A stretch of DNA of 64,000 nucleotides from an uncultured Collinsella sp. GTDB taxonomy: Bacteria > Actinomycetota > Coriobacteriia > Coriobacteriales > Coriobacteriaceae. The position numbers and the translations under genes were made by a program. Below the pieces are notes generated by a model. That model saw nothing but the letters and a program-made list of their open reading frames with translations, made no database searches and had not been told where the DNA came from. Positions 1 through 8,552 of this stretch are shown piece after piece. Numbering within the stretch: position 1 is the stretch's first letter; each line of letters starts with the position of its first letter. The stretch lies in contig URRB01000013.1 of NCBI GenBank assembly GCA_900550195.1, positions 1 through 64,000 of the forward strand, read 5' to 3'.

Positions 1-279
1 GGATTTGCAGCGACGGACCTCAGGACGCTCTTACACCACGTCTGCGCGCGCGACCGCTTGGGAGGGCGAGCGGGACGTTTACATGGTCTCGAGGAGCCAA
101 AATTAGTTGAAACAGGGGTGTTCGTGCCTGATTCAGCTCTAGGATTTATACGTATCTGAACTAACTGTCCACCCCGGTCCGGCCGCTGCCGATTCGGTGC
201 GGTTCGAAAGGGCTGTTCGGCGCCGTTGCGACCGGTGGTACTCTTGTATCCGTTTGAAATCGAGCGAAGGAGTGCCGCT
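1..279. other. 5' window edge, no assignable gene
   Basis: All three plus-strand frames are open from the left edge to stops at about 106, 113 and 159, so the 3' tail of an upstream gene may lie here. None of the short peptides resembles a family I know. The rest is the leader of ligA. I see no RNA gene and no convincing promoter. Confidence 0.4.
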
Positions 280-2508
280 ATGGAGCAATCGAGCCTGTTT
301 GGTGACGGCGTGGACATCGATACCGAAACGCCCGCGAGCACGGATACCGCCGTACCGGCCGATGCCCGTGCCCAGGCGGCAGCGCGTGCGGCCGAGCTGC
401 GCCACGAGCTCGATTACCACGCCTATCGCTACTACATGCTCGATGCGCCCGAGATCACGGACGCCGCCTTTGACAAGATGCTCGTTGAGCTGCAGGAAAT
501 TGAGGCCACCTACCCCGACCTGGTGACGCCCGACAGCTATACCCAGCGCGTGGGCGGGTACGTGAGCGAGCAGTTTACGCCGGTCACGCACATGGCACGC
601 ATGTATTCCATGGACGATGCCATGGATCTGGACGAGCTCGACGCGTGGCTCCAGCGCGCCGAGGATGCGCTCGGTGCCGGCAGCGTCACCTATACCTGCG
701 AGCTTAAGATCGACGGCCTGGGTGTGGCGCTTACCTACCAAAACGGCACCTTCGTACGTGCGGCCACACGTGGCGATGGCACCACGGGCGAGGACGTGTC
801 GCTCAACGTGCGCACCATCAAGGATGTGCCCATGCACCTGTCCGAGCCGGCGCTCGCCCACATGGGCGCCGACCGCGAGCGCACCATTGAGGTACGCGGC
901 GAGGTCTACATGCCCAAGGGCAGCTTTGTTCGTCTGAATGAAGAGGCCGATGCCGAGGGCCGCGACCCCTTCGCCAACCCGCGCAACGCCGCCGCCGGCA
1001 GCCTGCGCCAAAAGGATCCCAAGGTCACGGCGCGCCGCGACCTGGCCACCTTTATCTATGCCATCGCCGATACTGACCCACTGCATGTCCACAGCCAGCG
1101 CGAGTTCCTCGATTGGCTGCGTAGCGCCGGCTTCAGCGTCAACCCTAACGTTGCCCGTTGCGCCACACCCGCCGAGGTTCACGAGTTCTGTGCCCAGGCG
1201 CTCGAACATCGCGGTGACCTGGATTACGACATCGACGGCGTGGTCGTAAAGGTCGACAGCTTCCAGCAGCAGCTCGACCTGGGCTTTACCGCCCGCGCGC
1301 CGCGCTGGGCCATCGCCTTTAAGTTCCCGCCCGAGGAAAAGCAGACCGTCCTGCGCGAAATTCGCATCCAGGTGGGCCGCACCGGTGTGCTCACACCGGT
1401 CGCCGAGTTCGACCCGGTGACGGTCGCCGGCTCCACCATCGCGCGCGCCACGCTGCACAACATCGACGAGATCCGCCGCAAAAACGTGCGCGAGGGCGAC
1501 ACTATCATCGTGCACAAGGCGGGCGACGTAATCCCCGAGGTTGTGGGCCCGGTGCTCGACAAGCGCCCGGTCGATTCGGTCGACTGGCACATGCCCGAGG
1601 TCTGCCCCGTGTGCGGCAGCCCCGTTGTCCACGAGGATGGCGAGGTCGCTTACCGTTGCGTCTCCATCGATTGCCCCGCACAGCTCAAGGAGCGCTTGCT
1701 CCACTGGGTGAGCCGCGGCTGCATGGACGTCGACGGCCTGGGCGACGAGATCGTCGACAAGATGATCGCCGCCGGCCTGATCCACGACGTCGCGGATTTC
1801 TATCAGCTCACAGTCGACAACATTGCCGGCCTGGACACGGGGCGCGTGTACGCCAGCTCTAACAGCAAAAAGGGCGTTAAGAAGGGTGATCCCATTCCGG
1901 TGGGCCTCAAGACGGCCGAAAAGATCGTCGCCGAGCTCAACAAGTCCAAGAGCCAGCCGCTCGGTCGCGTGCTGTTTGCCCTGGGCATCCGCCACGTGGG
2001 CAAGAGTGTGGGCGAGGTCATCGCCGAGCGATTCCTGTCGATTGACAAGCTCATTTTGGCGAGCGAAGAGGACATCGCCGAGTGCGAGGGCATCGGTCCC
2101 AAGATTGCGGCGAGCGTCAAGCAGTTCCTGGCCGTGCCCGAGAACCTTGCCGTGCTGGAGCGCCTGCGCCAGGCGGGCCTGTCGCTCGAGGTCGACTTGG
2201 GTGCCGCTCATGCGCAAGCCGCAGCCGACGCTGGCGTGGCAGGCGAGCTCGCCGACGCACAGCCGCTCGCGGGTCTGACCTTCGTGCTCACCGGCACGCT
2301 CGTCAACCGCACGCGCGACGAGGCAGGCGCGGCGCTCAAGGTGCTCGGCGCCAAGGTTTCGGGCAGTGTGTCAAAGAAGACGAGCTATCTGGTCGCCGGC
2401 CCCAAAGCGGGCTCAAAGCTCACCAAGGCCGAGCAGCTGGGTGTGCCCGTGTTGGATGAGGCGGCACTTGAACAGATTTTGGCGACGGGTAGGGTCCCGG
2501 AGGCATAA
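280..2508 (+). CDS. ligA: NAD-dependent DNA ligase
   Basis: Seals nicks in duplex DNA in replication and repair, using NAD+ as adenyl donor. The adenylation motif KIDG is at residues 143-146, with Lys143 the expected AMP acceptor. A four-cysteine zinc finger begins with CPVCG at residue 442. A helix-hairpin-helix region follows, and a C-terminal BRCT domain starts near residue 665 (GLTFVLTGTL). At 742 aa it is longer than the usual 670 or so, because of an Ala/Thr/Asp-rich N-terminal extension of about 35 residues and a small basic insertion (SSNSKKGVKKGD) in the HhH part. I chose the ATG at 280 because GAAGGAG sits at 266-272; the in-frame ATG at 226 has no such site. It converges with the next minus-strand gene. 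Confidence 0.98.
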   Translation: MEQSSLFGDGVDIDTETPASTDTAVPADARAQAAARAAELRHELDYHAYRYYMLDAPEITDAAFDKMLVELQEIEATYPDLVTPDSYTQRVGGYVSEQFTPVTHMARMYSMDDAMDLDELDAWLQRAEDALGAGSVTYTCELKIDGLGVALTYQNGTFVRAATRGDGTTGEDVSLNVRTIKDVPMHLSEPALAHMGADRERTIEVRGEVYMPKGSFVRLNEEADAEGRDPFANPRNAAAGSLRQKDPKVTARRDLATFIYAIADTDPLHVHSQREFLDWLRSAGFSVNPNVARCATPAEVHEFCAQALEHRGDLDYDIDGVVVKVDSFQQQLDLGFTARAPRWAIAFKFPPEEKQTVLREIRIQVGRTGVLTPVAEFDPVTVAGSTIARATLHNIDEIRRKNVREGDTIIVHKAGDVIPEVVGPVLDKRPVDSVDWHMPEVCPVCGSPVVHEDGEVAYRCVSIDCPAQLKERLLHWVSRGCMDVDGLGDEIVDKMIAAGLIHDVADFYQLTVDNIAGLDTGRVYASSNSKKGVKKGDPIPVGLKTAEKIVAELNKSKSQPLGRVLFALGIRHVGKSVGEVIAERFLSIDKLILASEEDIAECEGIGPKIAASVKQFLAVPENLAVLERLRQAGLSLEVDLGAAHAQAAADAGVAGELADAQPLAGLTFVLTGTLVNRTRDEAGAALKVLGAKVSGSVSKKTSYLVAGPKAGSKLTKAEQLGVPVLDEAALEQILATGRVPEA

Positions 2509-2513
2509 TGATT

Positions 2514-2549
2514 TGTTGAGGAACTGCGCAGAGGCTCAGTTCCTCAACA
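2514..2549. terminator. Convergent hairpin after ligA
   Basis: A 13-bp perfect inverted repeat (TGTTGAGGAACTG and its complement) with a 10-nt loop lies between ligA and the convergent lipoprotein gene, whose stop codon falls inside the right arm. There is no long T-run, so termination would be stem-driven; I infer a shared bidirectional terminator. Confidence 0.55.
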
Positions 2550-2930
2550 TCTCCTTATAGTGTTTGCCTGTTCAATTTCGATATCGTTTCCCTCGTATGA
2601 TCCAGATGCGTCTACCGACTCAAAGCGTGAGTAGGAAACTCTTGTCCCAACTTTGATTTGGGAAAGCTTGTCTTTGATTCGGCCAGATGAGGGGAATGTA
2701 ATCCGGGTTTGCTTTCCAGCGTCGGTGTAGCGGGGACTGTTGTCTGTTTGGATTACGAGTTCCGTTCCCTCAATAGAATGAACGCTGCCGGCTCCAAAGA
2801 CAAGGTAATCATCTCCTCCGCTATAGCGGGCTCTATCTGTGCATGAAGAAACGGATGCAAACATAGCGAAAATCACCAATATCGTAACCAGGGCAAAGGC
2901 CGTGGTGCCATAGCATTTTGATGGTGCCAT
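2544..2930 (-). CDS. Small hypothetical lipoprotein
   Basis: About 128 residues. The N-terminus is a hydrophobic stretch (FALVTILVIFAMFA) ending in V-S-S-C, an acceptable lipobox, so the mature protein would be lipid-anchored outside the membrane from that cysteine. The remainder is polar and rich in beta-type residues (TELVIQTDNS, VGTRVSYSRF); I recognise no family. I take the ATG at 2930, six bases past the stop of the preceding gene; a TTG at 2942 overlapping that stop is the alternative. Neither has a strong Shine-Dalgarno, so translation is probably coupled to the upstream gene. Its base composition is AT-richer than that of ligA, like its partner's. Confidence 0.6.
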   Translation of the reverse strand: MAPSKCYGTTAFALVTILVIFAMFASVSSCTDRARYSGGDDYLVFGAGSVHSIEGTELVIQTDNSPRYTDAGKQTRITFPSSGRIKDKLSQIKVGTRVSYSRFESVDASGSYEGNDIEIEQANTIRRC

Positions 2931-2935
2931 CCGGT

Positions 2936-4108
2936 CTACCAAAAGACTGTTCCGTTCAATTTGACCATATTGGGCGTTGCATAGTTAATCGCTCGGGGAT
3001 AAGTGTTCCATCCGTCGAATACTTCGAGCCACTGCAGTTCGATGCCAGAGCTTCCATTATGCCCAGTAAAATAGCCAGTTACCGTGACTGTATGACCTGA
3101 TAGCTCGACGGATCCTTCACTGTTTCGGCTGTTGATCCACATATGATACAAGCCGATATTCCCTTGATCGATAGTTGCTCTGTACTGAGCGAATTGAGGC
3201 TGATAACCGAAAAATTGAGTATTAAGTGCTCTACCCTTTTGAGCGGCAAGACTTTTAAACGGAACAATTCCATCTGGGATGATCGTGCTTCCGTACTCGA
3301 CGCCCTGATCATTGGTCTTATACGTTGTTGTGCCAGTGACGTTCCATATTTCTTTATAATAATCGGGATTAAATTGATTAGCGTTTGAACTGGTGAGACC
3401 GTAATGCATTGATACAGCGTACAAGGCAGAAACGACGCATGCATACTTATTAGTGCGGGCTTCAACTAATGATTCCGAGACTCCTCGGAACGGTATTCCG
3501 TTTAAATCGTCTATTTGGAAATGCAACATCAAGTCATCTTCATTGATAATGACTGCATCCCATGAAGTTGGGTTATTGCTTTGAGGTGCTATACCCTTTT
3601 CGGTGACAATTGGGACAGACCGTATATTGTTATAGTTGGTTACACAGTCTCTAGTTCCTGGCACCAAAGTTCCATATTCAATATCGTTGTACGAAATTAG
3701 TACGGTTGGGTTTGTGGCCTGTTGGCCGGAATAAGTTGAAATGGCGTTTGATAGAGAAGCTGAAATCGGGAGAATGGTATCGCCGAGGGTTATCTCCTTC
3801 AGAAGCCCAGGATATGATGCGTCAAGTATTAAATAACCGTAAGGGCTTCCTTCCCTTGTGACACTGATTTCATAGCCACAGATAAGGCCGATTTGTTGGC
3901 ATACGGGAACGATTTGCTCGATCTCTAAGTTCGCGGATCCGTCGACGATGGGCAACAGGGAAAGCGCGTAGTCTTGTGCTAGGTCTGATGTAAAAGCGAC
4001 GGATGAGTTTGAGTCGGCAGCGAATACTCTTGTTGGGCGTGACGCGGATAAGCCGATGATCGAGGCTAGGCCGAGAAGAAACGAGCGACGTGATTGAACT
4101 CTGGGCAT
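2936..4108 (-). CDS. Tat-exported protein with papain-like (C39-like) C-terminal domain
   Basis: A 390-aa exported protein. The N-terminus has a twin-arginine signal (SRRSFLLGLA, residues 6-15) and a likely cleavage site after VFA near residue 30. Residues about 31-205 form a domain I do not recognise. Residues about 215-390 look like a papain-fold cysteine peptidase of C39-like type: Cys224 in NKYACVVSALYAVSMHYG, His339 in SGHTVTVTGYF, and Asp365/Asn368 in VFDGWN, in the correct Cys-His-Asn/Asp order. The peptidase call is inference from motif order, not a database match. A good AGGAG precedes the ATG. The gene is clearly AT-richer than its surroundings and is paired with a downstream lipoprotein gene, suggesting acquisition as a unit. 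Confidence 0.6.
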   Translation of the reverse strand: MPRVQSRRSFLLGLASIIGLSASRPTRVFAADSNSSVAFTSDLAQDYALSLLPIVDGSANLEIEQIVPVCQQIGLICGYEISVTREGSPYGYLILDASYPGLLKEITLGDTILPISASLSNAISTYSGQQATNPTVLISYNDIEYGTLVPGTRDCVTNYNNIRSVPIVTEKGIAPQSNNPTSWDAVIINEDDLMLHFQIDDLNGIPFRGVSESLVEARTNKYACVVSALYAVSMHYGLTSSNANQFNPDYYKEIWNVTGTTTYKTNDQGVEYGSTIIPDGIVPFKSLAAQKGRALNTQFFGYQPQFAQYRATIDQGNIGLYHMWINSRNSEGSVELSGHTVTVTGYFTGHNGSSGIELQWLEVFDGWNTYPRAINYATPNMVKLNGTVFW

Positions 4109-4216
4109 AATGTCTCCTGCCTATGGGGGGCAATATGCTGTCATTTTATTTGCTACATAATACAATCTAATTCGGATTAAGGTAAATGGATGGAATTGCT
4201 CGATAAATGGTAGTGA

Positions 4217-5056
4217 TTAGCGGACCGGTATCGCGATCCTCGTCACATACGCCCCCGGGTCGTCGCTGATGATGTCGTCGATCAGGGCGATCTCGCGCGA
4301 GGGACCGGCGGGTGTCAGGTTGCGCTCGCGCATATAGCTGAGCAGCTGCTCATAGCGTGGGGTTGCTTGCCCGTGCGTGCCGCGAAAGCTAATGGTCAGG
4401 CAGCGCGCGGCGGGTCGCGTCTCGAGGTCGCCCACGTAATCATCGGTGTCATCGAGCAGCAAAAAGACCTCGTCGTAGCCATCAAAGTCGCCGGCGGCGA
4501 GGCGCTCGGCGCTAATCCCAACGCCCAAGTTGCCCAGAAAGACAAAGGTCTCGTGCTGGCCCTTCTGCAGCTGACGAATCTGCCACTCCAGCGCATAGGC
4601 GTCGGTAGGCTTGACGCGTTCGCGCAATACGGCGCAGCGAAGCTCGGGCGCATCGATTGCGCAAATGGTATCGAGCTCGGTGTTCAGGGCATTGTGAAGC
4701 AGGGCAAGCCGGTTGTCGATCTTGCGCGACACGCGCTCCAGCTCGCGGCGCTTGCGCTCGATGAGCTCCTGCTGCTGAGCCAGCTGCCGCTGCATAAGGT
4801 TCACGTCGCGCGTGGTCACAAACTCACGGATTAGCGCGAGCGGCAAGTCGAGAACACGCAGGTGGCTGATGGTGTTGAGAGTGGAGAGCTGCCGCGATCC
4901 GTAGTAGCGGTACCCACTCGCCGGATCGATGTGTGCCGGGTCCAGCAAGCCCATCTGCTCGTAATGGCGCAACGTGCCCACGCTTAGGTTAAACAAGCGC
5001 GCCACCTCGCCAATGCGGAGCAGACCCTCGGTATGTTCAGTTGGCGAGTCGGTCAT
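4217..5056 (-). CDS. MerR-family regulator with GyrI-like effector domain
   Basis: A 279-aa regulator. The N-terminal winged helix is plain (LLRIGEVARLFNLSVGTLRHYEQMGLLDP, with the dimerisation coiled coil rich in Gln/Glu/Arg after it). The C-terminal half fits the GyrI/BmrR effector-binding fold that senses bulky drugs in relatives. The reading frame is open far upstream, but the ATG at 5056 carries GAAAGGAG, matches the MerR N-terminus and follows the MATE gene by 61 bases, so I reject the longer 407-aa form. It is the second gene of a MATE-regulator operon. A MerR-type operator sits in the promoter of the MATE gene, so autoregulation is likely. Confidence 0.85.
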   Translation of the reverse strand: MTDSPTEHTEGLLRIGEVARLFNLSVGTLRHYEQMGLLDPAHIDPASGYRYYGSRQLSTLNTISHLRVLDLPLALIREFVTTRDVNLMQRQLAQQQELIERKRRELERVSRKIDNRLALLHNALNTELDTICAIDAPELRCAVLRERVKPTDAYALEWQIRQLQKGQHETFVFLGNLGVGISAERLAAGDFDGYDEVFLLLDDTDDYVGDLETRPAARCLTISFRGTHGQATPRYEQLLSYMRERNLTPAGPSREIALIDDIISDDPGAYVTRIAIPVR

Positions 5057-5117
5057 GGCGCCGCTCCTTTCAATGGACGGGGAAGGGGCGCCGAGGTCGT
5101 ACGACGCAAACGATCCT

Positions 5118-6464
5118 CTACGCTGCCAACTTGTCAAAAGCCCCACGCCGGTTGAGCACGGTAAACGCGACAACACAGATGACTGCCGACAAAATCGAGC
5201 CGCATGGCGAAGCGATGCCCATGGGAAACAGCGTGTCGGAATAGGCGTTCGACAGCAGCCACGCGCCCGGCACGCGAATGAGTGCCACGGCCAGCACGTT
5301 GTGCGCAAAGCCGATGTAGCTCTTGCCGTATGCAGCGAAAAAGCCACTAAAGCAAATGTGGATGCCGGCAAAAATCGCGTCGAAAATGTAACTGCGCATA
5401 TAGCCGGTACCGGCCGCGACGACCGCGGAGTCCTTGGCAAAAAAGCCGATAAACGCCGGTGCCACCAGCCACATCAGCACCGTGATCAGGCAGCCATACA
5501 CCACCGAGATCGTCATGGCGTCTTTGAGCACCTGACGCGCGCGATCGCCCTTGCCCGCGCCGGCGTTTTGCGCCGTGAGCGCGCTGACGGTGGCACCCAT
5601 GGAACTCGGCACAATGAACAAAAAGCTGATCATCTTTTCGACCAGGCCCACGGCGGCGGCGTCGACGAGCCCTCGGTGGTTGGCGATGACGGTGATAAAC
5701 ATAAACGCCACCTGGATGCAGCCGTCCTGCACGGCCACAGGCACGCCGATCTTAAGAATGCTGCCGAGCACCTCGGGCTGGGGGCGCAGGTCGCTACGCT
5801 TAACGTGGATGTTCGTGCGATGGCTCTTAAGCCACACGAGCGCGAGGGCAACGCTGGCCGTCTGCGCGGTCACCGTGCCGAGCGCCGCGCCCACGGGGCC
5901 GAGCCCCATGTGGCCGATAAACAGAAAATCGAGCGCGATGTTGATGATGCATGCCACGCCGATCACGTACATAGGCGAGCGCGAATCGCCCAGCCCGCGA
6001 AAGATGGCCGAAAGAATGTTGTACGCGGCGATAAACGGAATGCCCATAAAGCAGATACGCAGGTAGGCGGCGGTTCCTTCGACCGCCTCGGCCGGCGTGC
6101 CAATGAGCGCCACGATTTGCGGGCACAGTGCGAGCAGGACAGCGGCCAGCACCACCGAGACGCCCATAAAGAGCGTAATGGTGTTGCCGATGGCGGTCTC
6201 GGCGCGGTCGAAGCGGCGCGAACCCACGGCGTGGCCGACGATGACCGTCGTTCCCATGGCTAGACCCACGAGCGTCACGGTAATGATATAGAGCGTCTGC
6301 GCACCATTGCCCACGGCGGTGATGCCGGCGGCGCCGCTAAACTGCCCCATCATGTACAGGTCGGCCATGCCGTAGAGCATCTGCAAAAAGTACGAGAGCA
6401 TATAAGGCAGGGCAAAGACCGCGATGGTCTTAAGGACATTGCCGCGTGTGAGGTCGTGTTCCAT
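5118..6464 (-). CDS. MATE-family multidrug efflux transporter
   Basis: A 448-aa polytopic membrane protein of the MATE family, expected to export cationic drugs or metabolites against a Na+ or H+ gradient. About twelve hydrophobic segments can be traced. The two internally homologous halves start near MEHDLTRGNVLKTIAVFALPYM and SILKIGVPVAVQDGCIQ, and the family's typical GDSRSPM loop is seen. Length is normal. It is the first gene of an operon with the MerR-type regulator downstream and is preceded by a MerR-class promoter with 19-bp spacing. The substrate cannot be read from sequence. Confidence 0.92.
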   Translation of the reverse strand: MEHDLTRGNVLKTIAVFALPYMLSYFLQMLYGMADLYMMGQFSGAAGITAVGNGAQTLYIITVTLVGLAMGTTVIVGHAVGSRRFDRAETAIGNTITLFMGVSVVLAAVLLALCPQIVALIGTPAEAVEGTAAYLRICFMGIPFIAAYNILSAIFRGLGDSRSPMYVIGVACIINIALDFLFIGHMGLGPVGAALGTVTAQTASVALALVWLKSHRTNIHVKRSDLRPQPEVLGSILKIGVPVAVQDGCIQVAFMFITVIANHRGLVDAAAVGLVEKMISFLFIVPSSMGATVSALTAQNAGAGKGDRARQVLKDAMTISVVYGCLITVLMWLVAPAFIGFFAKDSAVVAAGTGYMRSYIFDAIFAGIHICFSGFFAAYGKSYIGFAHNVLAVALIRVPGAWLLSNAYSDTLFPMGIASPCGSILSAVICVVAFTVLNRRGAFDKLAA

Positions 6465-6504
6465 GGGCGGGGCTTTCTGGCTGGGTTCGTTTACGTACCA
6501 GTGT

Positions 6505-6535
6505 AGTGAAAACCCTACAACGATTGTAGAGTCAA
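6505..6535 (-). promoter_or_regulatory. MerR-type promoter/operator of MATE-merR operon
   Basis: On the minus strand a -35 TTGACT (6530-6535) and a -10-like TTCACT (6505-6510) are 19 bp apart, the long spacing typical of MerR-activated promoters. Within the spacer lies a perfect dyad, CTACAA-CGA-TTGTAG (6515-6529). The -10 ends about 40 bp before the MATE start codon. Inference: the regulator encoded by the second gene twists this promoter on ligand binding. Confidence 0.8.
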
Positions 6536-6570
6536 GGTTTGTGATGACGCCGGAGCGAAAAAGTCTCGCG

Positions 6571-6670
6571 CACCATTATTCCGAGTGAATATGGACACAC
6601 ATCACGAGAACTCGCCGCCGGCGCTAACCTTGCAGAAAACGATTTCGGAATACTTGACACCATTATTCGG
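6571..6670. promoter_or_regulatory. Repeated motif near ABC promoter
   Basis: CACCATTATTC occurs twice (6571-6581 and about 6659-6669), and TATTCCGA (6578-6585) is matched by its reverse complement TCGGAATA (6645-6652). This arrangement just upstream of and inside the ABC promoter could be the operator of an unlinked regulator. No regulator gene is identified. Confidence 0.3.
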
Positions 6671-6683
6671 CGCGCAATAATAC
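6654..6683 (+). promoter_or_regulatory. Sigma70-type promoter of ABC exporter operon
   Basis: TTGACA at 6654-6659 and TAATAC at 6678-6683, 18-bp spacing, about 40 bp upstream of the GTG start. A GGGGG purine run (6708-6712) serves as ribosome binding site. Confidence 0.7.
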
Positions 6684-6722
6684 GTGCGTTTGCGAACAAC
6701 GTTTGATGGGGGTTGAACCTGC

Positions 6723-8552
6723 GTGCGCAATCTCAAAATACTGTTTTCCTATCTAGGGACATACCGTCGCGATGCCATCCTCGGCGTGTTCTTTGTGTCG
6801 GTCGAGACGGTGCTCGAGCTGTTTATCCCGGTCATCATGGCCAACATCATCGATGTGGGCGTGCCTGCGGGTGATATCAACTACATGCTGCTGCAGGGCG
6901 CGTACATGTTGGTGTGCGCTGCGCTTTCGCTGGTACTGGGCTTGGGTTATGCCCGCACGTCCGCCCGCGTTGCCTCGGGCCTAGGCGCTAACCTGCGCGA
7001 GGCCGAGTACAAAAAGATTCAAACGCTCGCCTTTGGCAACCTGGACAACTACGACGCCAGCTCGCTCGTCACCCGCATGACCACGGACATCACCGTTATC
7101 CAAAATGCTGTGGGCAACGGCTTTCGCCCTATGGTGCGCGCCCCGGTGACGCTTATCGTCGGCCTTATCTACGCGCTGATGCTGTCGCGCCCGCTCGCCA
7201 CCGTCTTTGCGATCATCTTGCCCGTGCTGGCAATCGTGCTGGGCGTCATCACCTATCGCGTGAGCCCGCTCTACCGCCAACTCCAGACCTCGATGGACCA
7301 CCTCAACGGCGTGGTACAGGAAGACCTCACCGCCGTGCGTGCCGTCAAGGCGTATGTGCGTGCCGAGCACGAGGAGGCCAAGTTCGACACCGTCAATACC
7401 GAGCTCGCGCGCACTGCGACAAAGACCTTTGGCACCGCCGTGCTCAACCTGCCGGTGTTTCAGCTGTCGATGTACGTGGCTGCGCTCTCCATCCTGTGGA
7501 TTGGCGGCCGCATGATTCTCGCCGGCAAGCTGGGCGTGGGCTCGCTCACGGGCTTTATGAGCTACGTGCTGCTGATCATGAATTCGCTCATGATGATTTC
7601 CAACGTGTTTTTGCTGCTCACGCGCGCTCTTACGAGTGTGGGCCGTATCGCCGAGGTGCTCGATGAGGAGCCCTTTATCGCCAACCCCGCGGGAGACCTC
7701 GCGATTGCGGCGCCAGCGGACGGCAGTATCGAGTTTCGCGACGTTTCCTTTAAATACCGCGCGGATGCAGCCGAGGATGTGCTCGAGCATATCGACCTTC
7801 GCATCGAGAGCGGCTCGACGGTGGGCATCCTCGGCGGCACGGGCTCGGGCAAGAGCTCGCTTGTGCAGCTGATTGCGCGCGTGTACGACGCCACCGAAGG
7901 CGCCGTGCTTGTGGGCGGACGCGACGTGCGCGACTACGACCTCGCGACTCTACGCGACGCTGTGGGCATTGTGCTGCAAAAGAATGTGCTGTTTACGGGT
8001 ACCGTGCGCGAGAACCTGCAGTGGGGCAATCCGCAGGCGTCGGACGATGAACTCCTCGCGGCTTGCCGCGCGGCGTGCGTGGACGAGTTCCTTGATCGCA
8101 TCGGCGGGCTGGACGGCGAGTTGGGCCAAGGCGGCGCCGGTGTCTCGGGTGGCCAGAAGCAACGCCTGTGCATCGCGCGCACGCTGCTCAAGCATCCGCG
8201 CGTGCTCATTTTTGATGACTCCACCAGCGCGGTCGATATGGCGACCGACGCTAAGATTCGCGAGCACATCGCCCGGATTTCCGATACGACCGTGCTCATC
8301 ATCGCCCAGCGCATCGCGAGTGTCATGGATGCCGATCGCATTGTGGTATTGGACGACGGTCGTGTCCACGGCGTGGGCACGCACGAGGAACTGCTAGCGG
8401 GCGACAACATATACCAGGAGATTTATGCCTCGCAGATGGAGTTTGCGAGGAACGCGGACGCCGGCGACGGCAGCGACGATGGTTGCGCGAATGATCCGTT
8501 TTCCTCCGTCGCATGCGGATCGCCCTTGGAAGGGGGTGAGCGTCATGCCTAA
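6723..8552 (+). CDS. ABC exporter half-transporter with degenerate ATP site
   Basis: A 609-aa fusion of a six-helix membrane domain (residues about 15-310) and an ATPase domain (about 340-580), of the multidrug/lipid exporter type. Walker A is GGTGSGKSS and the signature is VSGGQ. The Walker B region reads IFDDSTSAVD, with Asp where the catalytic Glu is expected, and the switch motif reads IIAQR, with Gln replacing His. This is the pattern of the degenerate partner in heterodimeric exporters such as TM287/288 or BmrCD (family knowledge). It starts at GTG and overlaps the second half-transporter gene by 8 bp, so the two should form one heterodimer. The substrate is unknown. Confidence 0.92.
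   Translation: MRNLKILFSYLGTYRRDAILGVFFVSVETVLELFIPVIMANIIDVGVPAGDINYMLLQGAYMLVCAALSLVLGLGYARTSARVASGLGANLREAEYKKIQTLAFGNLDNYDASSLVTRMTTDITVIQNAVGNGFRPMVRAPVTLIVGLIYALMLSRPLATVFAIILPVLAIVLGVITYRVSPLYRQLQTSMDHLNGVVQEDLTAVRAVKAYVRAEHEEAKFDTVNTELARTATKTFGTAVLNLPVFQLSMYVAALSILWIGGRMILAGKLGVGSLTGFMSYVLLIMNSLMMISNVFLLLTRALTSVGRIAEVLDEEPFIANPAGDLAIAAPADGSIEFRDVSFKYRADAAEDVLEHIDLRIESGSTVGILGGTGSGKSSLVQLIARVYDATEGAVLVGGRDVRDYDLATLRDAVGIVLQKNVLFTGTVRENLQWGNPQASDDELLAACRAACVDEFLDRIGGLDGELGQGGAGVSGGQKQRLCIARTLLKHPRVLIFDDSTSAVDMATDAKIREHIARISDTTVLIIAQRIASVMDADRIVVLDDGRVHGVGTHEELLAGDNIYQEIYASQMEFARNADAGDGSDDGCANDPFSSVACGSPLEGGERHA

Noticed and set aside
139..2217. 692-aa minus-strand open frame opposite ligA
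   Set aside because: The sequence is repetitive His/Ala/Gly/Val typical of antisense frames in high-GC genes; it overlaps ligA fully and has no ribosome site or family resemblance.
4217..5440. 407-aa version of the MerR-family regulator
   Set aside because: The extra 128 N-terminal residues are low-complexity readout of the MATE gene's other frame, and the ribosome site fits the ATG at 5056.
4974..6263. 429-aa plus-strand frame opposite the MATE gene
   Set aside because: Antisense shadow with His/Arg/Asp-rich nonsense composition; the MATE protein in the other strand is unmistakable.
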